From a virus, in IMG/VR virus record IMGVR_UViG_3300037248_000299, positions 1 to 27,670 of that record: DNA of 27,670 bases. One strand, written 5' to 3'. The notes below the pieces were generated by a model. It was not told the origin of the DNA and did no database searches. It was given only the letters and a program-made list of their open reading frames with translations. Below, piece after piece: positions 1 through 5,694 of this stretch. Each line of letters opens with the position of its first letter. Positions within the stretch are counted from its first letter, which is position 1. Position numbers and translations under genes: made by a program.

Positions 1-612
1 CCAGAAACCCATCGGCGGGACGTTTATCTTGTAGTTGTCCACGTCTATATCGACGGCCTCGATCAGCCAACGCGGCGTCGAGGCTTGGGTCTGGCCGATT
101 GTGACGTTGACTTGGTGCCAGTTATTATCTACCGACGATAGCATATCGGGAATTAAGTAATTAAAGTAAGCGGCGTTGGGATTCTCGGAATTGGCCGTAG
201 CGAATACCTGAAGGACAGGGCTCGTTGTTAGAGATATGCCTGGTCTCGGAGGAAGCATCCTGATGTCGAAGCTCTCGTTACCGAGCAGGGAGCCGGTTCC
301 GATAAGCGTCTGATAGCCAGGATAGTTCACATCCATGATGAGCCCCTGCTTGATAAAGAGACTCACGACGGCATTATGGGTTGTTAGAGGTAGCGGATTT
401 AGGGGCGGCACAACTTGAGCGAGAGTCTTAGTATTGAGAACGACAGCGGTGCCGAGTTTGGTTGGCGTACCCTGGAAGAACTCGACTGCTTGTATTGCAT
501 TCTCGGCCGCGAATAACCGAGGGCGCGGTAACGTTAGTAGAGCTGCTGACGCGCCGGCGCTCTTGAGTAAAGCACGGCGCGTCAGGCTTGACTTGGTGCT
601 TATTAAGCTCAT
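1..612 (-). CDS. Tat-signal exported or virion-associated protein, C-terminus cut by the window edge
   Basis: An open frame of 204 codons runs from ATG at 612 to the left edge with no stop, so the C-terminus is missing. Residues 11-17 read TRRALLK, a good twin-arginine (Tat) motif. A weakly hydrophobic stretch (18-29) and a candidate cleavage site near LFAA (33-36) follow. The rest is beta-rich, and a segment near residue 165 (NNWHQVNVTI) resembles strands of LamG/concanavalin-like jelly rolls; that fold is a weak guess. Its ATG overlaps the stop of the upstream gene by four bases (ATGA), indicating translational coupling. The signal predicts export of a folded protein; a carbohydrate-binding or particle role is inference. 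A Tat signal on a phage-encoded protein is unusual. Confidence 0.75.
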   Translation of the reverse strand, partial: MSLISTKSSLTRRALLKSAGASAALLTLPRPRLFAAENAIQAVEFFQGTPTKLGTAVVLNTKTLAQVVPPLNPLPLTTHNAVVSLFIKQGLIMDVNYPGYQTLIGTGSLLGNESFDIRMLPPRPGISLTTSPVLQVFATANSENPNAAYFNYLIPDMLSSVDNNWHQVNVTIGQTQASTPRWLIEAVDIDVDNYKINVPPMGFW

Positions 613-1049
613 ACTGATTTTCCTTCTCTTAACATTTCGCTAGCGGCTTTGAGCTTAGCTTCGACAATGGTTCTTGCTCGCGTTCGTATGTCTGAGCTGG
701 CGCGGACTAGCTCTATAGCGTGTAGGTTGATGTTATTTGGTGTTGGTAAGTTGAGCTTGGCTAGCTTGAGTTCGATCTGTTCGCGGGCGATAGCTAGAGC
801 TTCGGTAGCTATTGGATCTTCGACTTCGTTTAGTTCTATTTCTAAACTAGACTCTAGTCTAGCTGCTTCGTTTAGGAGCTCGGCTTGGCTGGCGTTCGGA
901 TTTCGCGCGCTCCAGTAGTTTAGTCTAGAGAAGAAGCGCTTGAGCCAGATGCTGTTTAGGACTTGAGCTTCGACTGAGCTTAGCTTGGCTCCACTGGAAA
1001 AGCGATCTTGAATGTCGATTAGATAGGAGCTTATTAGTAGGGTTGGCAT
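609..1049 (-). CDS. Hypothetical helical phage protein
   Basis: 146 residues from ATG at 1049. I do not recognise the family. It is strongly helical and charged, with a Leu/Glu-rich centre (around residues 50-100, rich in E, L and A) that could form coiled coils or helical bundles. There are no cysteines, signal peptide or membrane segment. The Shine-Dalgarno is weak and the start lies one base after the stop of the upstream gene, so translation probably depends on coupling. The stop overlaps the start of the Tat-signal gene by four bases, so the two are co-translated and may work together, for example as chaperone or partner; this is inference from layout only. Confidence 0.7.
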   Translation of the reverse strand: MPTLLISSYLIDIQDRFSSGAKLSSVEAQVLNSIWLKRFFSRLNYWSARNPNASQAELLNEAARLESSLEIELNEVEDPIATEALAIAREQIELKLAKLNLPTPNNINLHAIELVRASSDIRTRARTIVEAKLKAASEMLREGKSV

Positions 1050-1050
1050 T

Positions 1051-1269
1051 TTACTTTGCTTCTAAGTCGTCGTAAGCTAGTAGAACCATCTTTACTGCTA
1101 TTGCTTTTGATACTTTAAGAGTAAAAGCTAGTGCTGATGCTGCACCGAATATGATTGATAAACAAAGGGCGAGAGGTAAGTCGCTGGTTTGTTCTTGTAG
1201 AAGATCAAGTAGCTGCTGGCTGATAGCGTTGCAGCGGCGTTTGAGTTCTTGTTCTGTGTTTGAAGTCAT
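1051..1269 (-). CDS. Small hypothetical protein with a hydrophobic helix
   Basis: 72 residues. ATG at 1269 follows GGAGCGCTAACAA, a good ribosome-binding site. The N-terminus is charged and helical (residues 1-28). Residues 31-60 are hydrophobic and Ala-rich, enough for one membrane helix or a buried helix, and the end is LAYDDLEAK. No known family is recognised. It ends one base before the next gene in the same leftward run. A membrane location is possible but not certain, because the hydrophobic stretch contains Lys and Ser. Confidence 0.65.
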   Translation of the reverse strand: MTSNTEQELKRRCNAISQQLLDLLQEQTSDLPLALCLSIIFGAASALAFTLKVSKAIAVKMVLLAYDDLEAK

Positions 1270-1283
1270 TTGTTAGCGCTCCT

Positions 1284-1568
1284 TTAGATATGTCTCGTTA
1301 TTTCGAAGACGGGGGTTTTCATGATTATTACTTCGTAAGAGGCTTGAGCTTGTTCTTGATCTTGATCAGAGCCATTAGAGTTTGTTTCGTCTAGGATGAA
1401 GCTTAGGCCCTTGCCGATGCCTGTTCTTTTTCTTAAGTTATAGCAAGCGAAACGGAACTTTCGAGCCTCGTCTAGCGAGCTGAATTTTATTCGCGCTTCG
1501 CCGAGCTCGCTAGCGGGCAAGATTATCTGGCTTAGCTCGTCTTGGCTCCAACTAGCACGTAGGGACAA
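1284..1568 (-). CDS. Small alpha/beta phage protein, paralogue of the 4542-4835 product
   Basis: 94 residues from TTG at 1568. The TTG is preceded by AAGGAAAG with about five bases of spacing, which supports this non-ATG start. The pattern is a strand (ARIKFSS), a basic helix (ARKFRFACYNLRKRTG), a second strand (LSFILDE), an acidic Gln/Asp-rich linker, and a final strand (YEVIIMKT). The same strand-helix-strand-linker-strand order, with a Y-x-[LI]-[RK] helix end and a final -KT strand, is found in the protein at 4542-4835. I read the two as paralogues of a small phage orphan family of unknown function. It overlaps the upstream short gene by 17 bases. Confidence 0.65.
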   Translation of the reverse strand: MSLRASWSQDELSQIILPASELGEARIKFSSLDEARKFRFACYNLRKRTGIGKGLSFILDETNSNGSDQDQEQAQASYEVIIMKTPVFEITRHI

Positions 1569-1725
1569 GAAACTTTCCTTTTCTTAGCTTGATTTGAAGC
1601 GCGACGCGACGAGAGGCGGCTTCTAGAGAGATGTTAAGGGACTTGGCGTATTTGTCTAGCGTGACGAGATAGTTCTGATAGCGTTCTTCAAAGAGCCAGG
1701 CTTCTTGATCAGCTAGGTGAGGCAA
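1552..1725 (-). CDS. Short hypothetical gene with TTG start
   Basis: 57 codons open between a TGA at 1738-1740 and TAG at 1552-1554. There is no ATG or GTG, only TTG at 1725. The peptide begins LPHLADQEAWLFEERYQNYL, continues as an amphipathic helix with a serine/alanine and arginine middle, and ends KFLVPTC. It fills what would otherwise be a 180-base gap in a cluster with almost no gaps. Its ribosome-binding site is weak (GAGAG about ten bases upstream), so the start is uncertain. The following gene uses an AAGGAAAG site inside this frame. Confidence 0.45.
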   Translation of the reverse strand: MPHLADQEAWLFEERYQNYLVTLDKYAKSLNISLEAASRRVALQIKLRKGKFLVPTC

Positions 1726-1747
1726 AAAAGCTAGCTCTCAGCTTAAG

Positions 1748-1975
1748 TTAAAGAGCACTTTGAAGATCAGCTATGACTTCGCTACGTGTTTTCATAACGG
1801 CTATAGTAGCTCCGTCGGAAAAGGTAATGGCACAGCAATTATCAGAGTGGGGAAACGTATAGCCTGGGTCACTGACGCGAATGACCATTGCTGGGTCGAA
1901 AGTTACTAATGTTTGTGGCTCCCACTTCTGGAGGTTGATTATACTGCCAACTTCGTAAGTGAGCCAATTCTTCAT
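1748..1975 (-). CDS. Small FlbD-like beta protein
   Basis: 75 residues from ATG at 1975, preceded by AGGAACAGAATC. The second half (ITFSDGATIAVMKTRSEVIADL) resembles small FlbD-like proteins, in which a beta hairpin ending DG..y.V is followed by a helix containing S.EEV. In those families the fold is a short beta sheet plus one helix; this protein has two vicinal cysteines at about residues 47-48. Similar proteins occur as orphans in phages and are not necessarily connected with flagella. The assignment is by pattern only. It sits between the HIRAN gene and a short TTG-start gene. Confidence 0.65.
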   Translation of the reverse strand: MKNWLTYEVGSIINLQKWEPQTLVTFDPAMVIRVSDPGYTFPHSDNCCAITFSDGATIAVMKTRSEVIADLQSAL

Positions 1976-1985
1976 GATTCTGTTC

Positions 1986-2393
1986 CTATAAGTTAAAGAT
2001 TACGCTAGCTCGCCCGTCGAGGCTAGTCGTGAACTTGGCTGGTGTGTCGGAATTGAGCTTGATCTTAGCGGCGATAGCGCGCGGAATATAGCCTAAGTGA
2101 TAGCTAGAGGCGTTAGATAAGATGTCGTCGAGCGAGATACCGCTATTGAGCGCTTTGCTGGCGAGTAGCTTTTCGGCCGCTTCGTTAGCGACGATAGTTT
2201 TGATTTCGCTTGTTTCGATATAGACCGCGATCGCGTTAGGATCGAATTCGTTAGTTGGTTCGGCCTTCAAAGTCAGCTTGGTTCCTACAGGGAGGACGCC
2301 AAGTATCGCGCTAGCTGGCGGTCTGTAAAACGCGCCGACTATGGGATAGGTATGAGACTGGAGTTGAGTTAGCTTGGCTTTATCTTCTTTCAT
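1986..2393 (-). CDS. Stand-alone HIRAN domain protein
   Basis: I choose ATG at 2393, giving 135 residues, because it follows AAGGACTCCTAAA and overlaps the stop of the upstream short gene (ATGA). A longer frame to a TTG at 2471 has no ribosome-binding site. Hallmarks of the HIRAN domain (first seen in HIP116/HLTF and Rad5) are visible: IVGAFYRPP at 18-26, LPVGTKLTLKAEP at 34-46, FDPNAIAVY at 50-58 and HLGYIPRAIA at 99-108. In HLTF the domain binds 3-prime ends of single-stranded DNA. In bacteria and phages it often occurs alone. A role in sensing damaged or stalled DNA during phage replication is inference from the family. Confidence 0.85.
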   Translation of the reverse strand: MKEDKAKLTQLQSHTYPIVGAFYRPPASAILGVLPVGTKLTLKAEPTNEFDPNAIAVYIETSEIKTIVANEAAEKLLASKALNSGISLDDILSNASSYHLGYIPRAIAAKIKLNSDTPAKFTTSLDGRASVIFNL

Positions 2394-2554
2394 TTTAGGA
2401 GTCCTTTTCGAAGCTGTTCGGTATCGTACTTGGCTAAAGTCGGGAAAAGACTTCGGCTCGGCGCGGCGCAACGGAACGTGCTGCCGTTGTTCTTGGTGTT
2501 CTTGGGTAGGGCGTTGTTTAACAGAAGTCTAGATGTAGCTCCGCGGCGTTTCAC
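2390..2554 (-). CDS. Short basic protein coupled on both sides
   Basis: A 54-residue frame from GTG at 2554 to TGA at 2390-2392. The GTG follows AAAAAGGACCAGCATC, a strong ribosome-binding site. The gene overlaps the preceding gene by GTGA and the HIRAN gene by ATGA, the same four-base coupling used across this cluster. The product starts MKRRGATSRLLLNNALPK and is rich in Lys, Arg, Asn and Ser, with one cysteine. No family is recognised. The double overlap and ribosome-binding site are the reasons for calling it real despite its length. Confidence 0.6.
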   Translation of the reverse strand: MKRRGATSRLLLNNALPKNTKNNGSTFRCAAPSRSLFPTLAKYDTEQLRKGLLK

Positions 2555-2781
2555 GATGCTGGTCCTTTTTCGGTTTCGTCTTTGTCGATGTTGATGTCGC
2601 GCCAGAACTGAGCCGCGTCGCGAAAGGCAATGCGCTTGGCACTGGCGATGCTCTTTTCACGAAGGGTCTTAGCGAGACTTTCTTCGGTCTCGCAGCGCGT
2701 GGCTTGTTCGTCGAGCCATTCGGCGAATTCGCTTCGGAGGTCTTCAAGAGAGCTTACTTTAACGTGAAAGATGCTTTTCAT
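2551..2781 (-). CDS. Small hypothetical acidic/helical protein
   Basis: 76 residues from ATG at 2781, with GGAGCACCAAAC in front. The start MKSIFHVKVSSLEDLRSEFAE suggests a strand followed by a long charged helix; the rest (residues 25-60) is mixed-charge helix with two aromatic-rich turns (FRDAAQFWRDI). No known domain is recognised. A second frame over the same bases (2529-2747) is Ser/Pro/Arg-rich, has no ribosome-binding site and is taken as a shadow. The stop overlaps the next start as GTGA. Confidence 0.7.
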   Translation of the reverse strand: MKSIFHVKVSSLEDLRSEFAEWLDEQATRCETEESLAKTLREKSIASAKRIAFRDAAQFWRDINIDKDETEKGPAS

Positions 2782-2811
2782 GTTTGGTGCTCCTAAAGCT
2801 GGTTTTCATCT

Positions 2812-3207
2812 TTAGAGCTCGATGCTGGCGATCTGATCGTCGAGGGAGCCGATATTAGTATAGCTGCGCTTGGAGCTAGTATTGGAGTAGTCTTTTCTTA
2901 TGCTTCTAGCCAAGTCTTCTGAGCTTGGTTCTAGAGCGATTAGGCTGATGTTGAAGAGCGTCTCTAGCGTGTTCTCCGGGTCGTCTCGATAAGCGTCGAG
3001 GACTTTAGATAAGTCGCTTGTGTCTATAATGCGCGAGACTTGACGGGACTCGAACTTGCGTGTTCCGCTGGGGATCATAGCTATTAGGCGCGTCTTGTCT
3101 AGCTCGCGTTCTGGTAGCGCGCAGAGATTCGGCACGATATGAGCGAAGTTGCCGATCAAGACGGGTCGGTCGTTTACGTAACGTCTAGCTGGGTCGTATA
3201 GCTTCAA
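2812..3207 (-). CDS. Hypothetical protein with IASIxL C-terminal tail
   Basis: 131 residues from TTG at 3207. The TTG has AAAAGGAGCTTTTATC in front, so the non-ATG start is well supported. No family is recognised. The protein is charged throughout, with a helical segment around 65-100 and a Ser/Thr-rich linker before the tail. Its last ten residues are LDDQIASIEL. The protein at 12840-13235, also 131 residues, ends LDKAIASIQL, while the rest of the two sequences looks unrelated. A shared tail on otherwise different proteins suggests a binding motif for a common partner; this is inference. Confidence 0.7.
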   Translation of the reverse strand: MKLYDPARRYVNDRPVLIGNFAHIVPNLCALPERELDKTRLIAMIPSGTRKFESRQVSRIIDTSDLSKVLDAYRDDPENTLETLFNISLIALEPSSEDLARSIRKDYSNTSSKRSYTNIGSLDDQIASIEL

Positions 3208-3226
3208 GATAAAAGCTCCTTTTCTT

Positions 3227-3295
3227 TTAGCGCGGCGTTACGATGCCGACGAAGAGGAAGAAAGCTATTACTATTAACATAATGTCAATAAACAT
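3227..3295 (-). CDS. Single-helix membrane micropeptide (22 residues)
   Basis: ATG at 3295 to TAA at 3227. The product has MFIDIM, then an uninterrupted hydrophobic helix (LIVIAFFLFVGIV), then TPR. This is enough for one transmembrane helix with a positive end predicted to stay in the cytoplasm. GGAACTCAGATT lies in front of the ATG, and the gene overlaps the upstream stop by eleven bases. The following gene's AAAAGGAG site starts right at its stop. It fills an otherwise empty stretch. A small inner-membrane role (holin-like, inhibitor of a host membrane protein, or superinfection exclusion) is possible but unproven. Confidence 0.5.
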   Translation of the reverse strand: MFIDIMLIVIAFFLFVGIVTPR

Positions 3296-3623
3296 AATCT
3301 GAGTTCCTTGTCGTGAGGCCGTTGCGCTTTCGATTAGCTGATTCTCGCGCGCGGATATTTCTAGCGCGCGTTAGTCTAAAGTGCTCGCGCTCGCGGGCTA
3401 GAGTTTCTATACTCGTTGGGCTTAGATAGGGCTCGTTAGCTAAAGCCTCGGCTGACTGTAGGTGAGCTAAGATGCTCGCGACTGAAGTTGCGCCGAGCTG
3501 GTGATACTCGGCCGTGGCTTCTTGTGTTTCTTGGGAGATCAGCCCGCGAAGTCTAGTATGCGCGCCTAGTACTTCGTCTACGATGCTGATTAGAGCTAAG
3601 AGTCTGTCTTGAGAGATGGGCAA
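3285..3623 (-). CDS. Hypothetical helical protein
   Basis: 112 residues from TTG at 3623. The first part (residues 1-60) is helical with heptad-like leucines; the second part (75-105) is very basic, with REREHFRLTRARNIRAR. There is no known family. The start follows an AAGGAAAG site that has been duplicated with 20 bases of flanking sequence (3622-3661). Spacing from the nearest copy to the TTG is about 11 bases, rather long. The basic C-terminus could bind nucleic acid; this is a guess from charge only. Confidence 0.65.
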   Translation of the reverse strand: MPISQDRLLALISIVDEVLGAHTRLRGLISQETQEATAEYHQLGATSVASILAHLQSAEALANEPYLSPTSIETLAREREHFRLTRARNIRARESANRKRNGLTTRNSDYVY

Positions 3624-3661
3624 AGCTGGAGTTCTTTCCTTAAAGCTGGAGTTCTTTCCTT
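3622..3661. repeat. Tandem 20-bp duplication of a ribosome-binding region
   Basis: The plus-strand unit aaagctggagttctttcctt occurs twice in perfect tandem (3622-3641 and 3642-3661). On the coding minus strand each unit carries AAGGAAAG. The upstream copy contains the stop of the 3660-3941 gene and the downstream copy leads directly into the TTG start at 3623. It looks like a recent slip duplication of a stop/ribosome-binding segment. Confidence 0.95.
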
Positions 3662-3941
3662 AGTGCTTCGGAAAAGAAGGTTCGGTATTCTTTGTGCTTA
3701 ATTCGTCAGAATAGAAGCCGAATCTGACCGCGAGTGAGTCGCGTATAGATTCTGCTTCGTCGTCGGTCTTGCAGTCGAGAACGTGCGTGATCTGCTGATT
3801 AGCAATGGTGCTGATTATGACGACAGCAGATGTCGTTGTTAGCTGATCGGTTTTCGCGCTCTTGCGTAGGAAGATGGCGCCGATTTTGCTTACTTCTGGG
3901 TCGATATAATCGCCCGTTATGGGGAGTTTCTGAAGGGTCAT
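3660..3941 (-). CDS. Small beta-rich hypothetical protein
   Basis: 93 residues from ATG at 3941, with TAGGAAATATCTATC in front. The first two thirds alternate hydrophobic and polar residues (IGAIFLRK, AVVIIST, ITHVLDCK), which fits a small beta sheet, followed by a helix (TDDEAESIRDSLAVRFG). The layout is similar to the FlbD-like orphan at 1748-1975, a beta hairpin then an acidic helix, but sequence identity is not obvious. It has a single cysteine. Function unknown. Confidence 0.7.
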   Translation of the reverse strand: MTLQKLPITGDYIDPEVSKIGAIFLRKSAKTDQLTTTSAVVIISTIANQQITHVLDCKTDDEAESIRDSLAVRFGFYSDELSTKNTEPSFPKH

Positions 3942-3957
3942 GATAGATATTTCCTAT

Positions 3958-4314
3958 TTAGAACGCTGGCTCGTTGTCGTCGTCTTCGTATAGCTCGTCT
4001 TCGTCTTCTTCTGGACTGTTGAATACGCTATCTTGGCAAGACTGACACATGGCACTTATGTAGTATTCTCGGGCGCTTAGTTCATCAGAGAACATGAATG
4101 CTTCGGGAAGGTCGTTTCGGTCGGTTTTGGTTGCTGGCTTGCCGCACGTGGCGCAAACTGTTAGGCCGAGCTTGTTTGCGCCAGGAACTTTACCGAAAGG
4201 AAATTTTTCAATATCGAATGCGTCTGCTTCTGGGGCTTGTTTGTCTTTAGCTTGTTTGTCTTTCCGTATTTCTTCTGAGACTGATTGCTGGAGGTCGATT
4301 AGTGGGTTTGTCAT
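3958..4314 (-). CDS. Zinc-binding conserved phage protein (FSDELSxxEYxIS...CQxCQD type)
   Basis: 118 residues from ATG at 4314, after AAGGACACTAAAAG. Residues 54-57 (CATC) and 90-93 (CQSC) form two CxxC pairs of a probable zinc ribbon. The stretch FSDELSAREYYISAMCQSCQD at 75-95 is the hallmark of a widespread small phage family that I know only as conserved hypothetical. The C-terminus is a highly acidic tail (EEDEDELYEDDDNE) and the first 35 residues are a charged linker; both are additions to the usual compact core. Structural zinc binding is likely. The function is unknown; such ribbons often contact nucleic acid or host proteins. Confidence 0.8.
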   Translation of the reverse strand: MTNPLIDLQQSVSEEIRKDKQAKDKQAPEADAFDIEKFPFGKVPGANKLGLTVCATCGKPATKTDRNDLPEAFMFSDELSAREYYISAMCQSCQDSVFNSPEEDEDELYEDDDNEPAF

Positions 4315-4317
4315 CTT

Positions 4318-4545
4318 TTAGTGTCCTTCTCTTACGCCGGCGTGTTTGCCGATGCCGTGCCAAGTTGGGTTAGCTTTGTTATTGCTACGCTGGCGATTTG
4401 TTTCGGCTCTGTTCCGGTGGTTTTCTTCGTGGGCGCGCTTTTTACGCAGTAATCTGGCTCGCGGCTGCCTGTCAGGATGAATCGAGCTTTGAGGTGCGCC
4501 GGAGCTTGAGTTGAGCTTAGTCTGGGCTTGTATTTGGGTTCTCAT
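4318..4545 (-). CDS. Small Arg/Asn-rich basic protein
   Basis: 75 residues from ATG at 4545, whose ATGA overlaps the stop of the upstream gene. The protein is strongly basic and low in hydrophobic residues; it probably has no stable core in the first 50 residues. The C-terminus (WHGIGKHAGVREGH) has a conserved, histidine-rich look, but I cannot place it in a family. Such composition can come from an out-of-frame shadow, yet the coupling overlap and exact fit between neighbours argue for a real gene. Nucleic-acid binding is a guess from charge. Confidence 0.55.
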   Translation of the reverse strand: MRTQIQAQTKLNSSSGAPQSSIHPDRQPRARLLRKKRAHEENHRNRAETNRQRSNNKANPTWHGIGKHAGVREGH

Positions 4546-4835
4546 AGGATTATTCCTGTTTCTGGGTCGGGTTCGGGTGCTTGAGATTCGTTATCTTGAG
4601 CTTCGCTAGTCTCGCTTGTTTTTAAGAGCCAGATTTCATTATCAGGACTCGTTGGGGAGAACTTGATCGCGATGTTAGATAAGCTAGGGTCGTTTAGTTC
4701 GCTTTTGATCTTGTAAAGTAGGGTTCGAGCCCGCTGAGGATCGTTCGTGAGTATGGTTAGGCCGATTTTGGAGCTAAGGGCCGCGTATAAGCTACTTATA
4801 GCTATCTCGTTGAGCGGGCTCGAAGTCAGGGACAT
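4542..4835 (-). CDS. Small alpha/beta phage protein, paralogue of the 1284-1568 product
   Basis: 97 residues from ATG at 4835. The order is strand (IGLTILTN), helix (QRARTLLYKIKSELNDPS), strand (NIAIKFSP), strand (NEIWLLKT), then an acidic low-complexity tail rich in Glu, Asp and Pro. The order and the key Y-K-I-K and L-K-T positions mirror the protein at 1284-1568. No Shine-Dalgarno is visible: the 30 bases in front are six copies of AGCCA (minus strand), so translation may depend on the copy number of the repeat or on coupling. It is followed by an ATGA overlap with the basic protein gene. Confidence 0.7.
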   Translation of the reverse strand: MSLTSSPLNEIAISSLYAALSSKIGLTILTNDPQRARTLLYKIKSELNDPSLSNIAIKFSPTSPDNEIWLLKTSETSEAQDNESQAPEPDPETGIIL

Positions 4836-4840
4836 AAGCT

Positions 4841-4870
4841 TGGCTTGGCTTGGCTTGGCTTGGCTTGGCT
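4841..4870. repeat. Pentanucleotide simple repeat, six TGGCT units
   Basis: Plus strand TGGCT repeated six times without error (AGCCA on the coding strand). It lies between the stop of the PEP-CTERM gene (4877) and the ATG at 4835, ending five bases before that ATG where a ribosome-binding site would normally be. Simple repeats of this kind change length by strand slippage. Confidence 0.95.
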
Positions 4871-4876
4871 TGATCG

Positions 4877-5566
4877 TTAGAGGCCGATATTGTAGCGAAG
4901 AGCTAGTTTTGTCTTGCGGCGCAAGAAGAAACCTAAACCGAGTAAAGAAGCTCCTAGAAGGGCTAAGCTACCGGGCTCTGCTACGTCTCGCGGCTCTAAA
5001 GGGCCGTAGGAGAATTGCTTTGTAATCTGAGATAAGTCTTCGACGCCAATCAGAAGAAGATCGTCGCTAGCGGCCAGGCTGGGTTCGTCAGTAAAGTCGA
5101 TTGTCGTCGTGGGGTTAGAGTCTGTTACTTCTAGCCCGCCGACGAAGCTAGGAGGAAAGCTTGTCGAGAATAAATCTAGCGTGTCGCTGTAGCTACCGAG
5201 CGCGCCCGTGGAGCCGACTAGTGTTACTGTAGCGTCGTTTATCGGCAGAGCTAGAGCTGTTACGTTGAAGTCGAGCAGAGCGTCTTTGGTCTGACCTGGA
5301 GTTGAGATAGAGAAATCGCCGCTGAAGGTTAGACCGGCGTCACCGGAGATGTTGTCTGGTGTTACGAAGATATCGCTAGCTGGTAAAGCCATAGAGCCGG
5401 TTTCGGCGTATTGCATATTAGAGAAGCTTAGATCGACTACAGAACAAGTCGAGTTAGAACCGCCAGATAAGTAAGTCGTAAGAGAGGCTGACGAACACGC
5501 GCCGGCGTGGGCGAGAGAGCTAGATAGAGCTAGAGTAGCGAGGCTAGGTAAGAGAGTGTTTCTCAT
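4877..5566 (-). CDS. PEP-CTERM surface protein (host-type), moron-like
   Basis: 229 residues from ATG at 5566, after AAAGGAAACTCTCA. Residues 1-21 form a Sec signal peptide ending AHA. The mature start, with Cys24 and Cys41 framing ACSSASLTTYLSGG...CSVVDLSFSNMQY, matches the look of a bacterial extracellular PEP-CTERM family (C..sLa.Yl..g..C.v.dl.Fsn..Y). The C-terminus has EPGS at 197-200, a hydrophobic segment at 201-215 and RRK at 216-218, the exosortase sorting signal, followed by an 11-residue extension that is longer than usual. In known systems exosortase cuts such tails during export to the exopolysaccharide matrix. A near-consensus sigma-70 promoter lies directly upstream. Codon and CTAG use match the phage, so it is not a very recent arrival. 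Its role on infected cells is unknown. Confidence 0.85.
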   Translation of the reverse strand: MRNTLLPSLATLALSSSLAHAGACSSASLTTYLSGGSNSTCSVVDLSFSNMQYAETGSMALPASDIFVTPDNISGDAGLTFSGDFSISTPGQTKDALLDFNVTALALPINDATVTLVGSTGALGSYSDTLDLFSTSFPPSFVGGLEVTDSNPTTTIDFTDEPSLAASDDLLLIGVEDLSQITKQFSYGPLEPRDVAEPGSLALLGASLLGLGFFLRRKTKLALRYNIGL

Positions 5567-5581
5567 TGAGAGTTTCCTTTT

Positions 5582-5607
5582 GTTGGCGAAGTTGGTTGGC
5601 GAAGTTG
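5582..5607. repeat. Tandem 13-bp duplication in the 5-prime leader of the PEP-CTERM gene
   Basis: GTTGGCGAAGTTG occurs twice back to back on the plus strand (5582-5594, 5595-5607). It lies between the -10 box and the ribosome-binding site of the 4877-5566 gene, so it lengthens the mRNA leader. Confidence 0.9.
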
Positions 5608-5625
5608 CTGATGGACTGAGGGTGA

Positions 5626-5654
5626 AGTATAGCGCGGCGTTGTTTCGTTGTCAA
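5626..5654 (-). promoter_or_regulatory. Near-consensus sigma-70 promoter for the PEP-CTERM gene
   Basis: On the minus strand TTGACA (5654-5649) is followed by a 17-base spacer and TATACT (5631-5626). The -35 is a perfect match, the -10 matches five of six positions and the spacing is optimal. The box lies about 60 bases upstream of the ATG at 5566. It is among the best promoter matches in the window and would let this gene be expressed independently of the leftward cluster. Confidence 0.8.
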
Positions 5655-5694
5655 GGGAAAATCGCGCGGATTAGCTAAGCATGTCTCTGGGAGT

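Noticed and set aside
2394-2471. Longer start for the HIRAN protein
   Set aside because: TTG at 2471 lacks a ribosome-binding site, while ATG at 2393 has one and couples to the upstream short gene.
2529-2747. 72-codon minus-strand frame over the 2551-2781 gene
   Set aside because: Ser/Pro/Lys-rich shadow without a ribosome-binding site; the other frame has both a good start and coupling.
4712-4736. tRNA-like GGGTTCGAGCCC segment
   Set aside because: The arms do not give a five-pair T stem and no acceptor or anticodon arms are found nearby; it is coding sequence of the 4542-4835 gene.
4747-5025. Plus-strand frame with repeated WLGLA
   Set aside because: The repeat is just the TGGCT pentanucleotide read in frame; it lies antisense to two supported genes.
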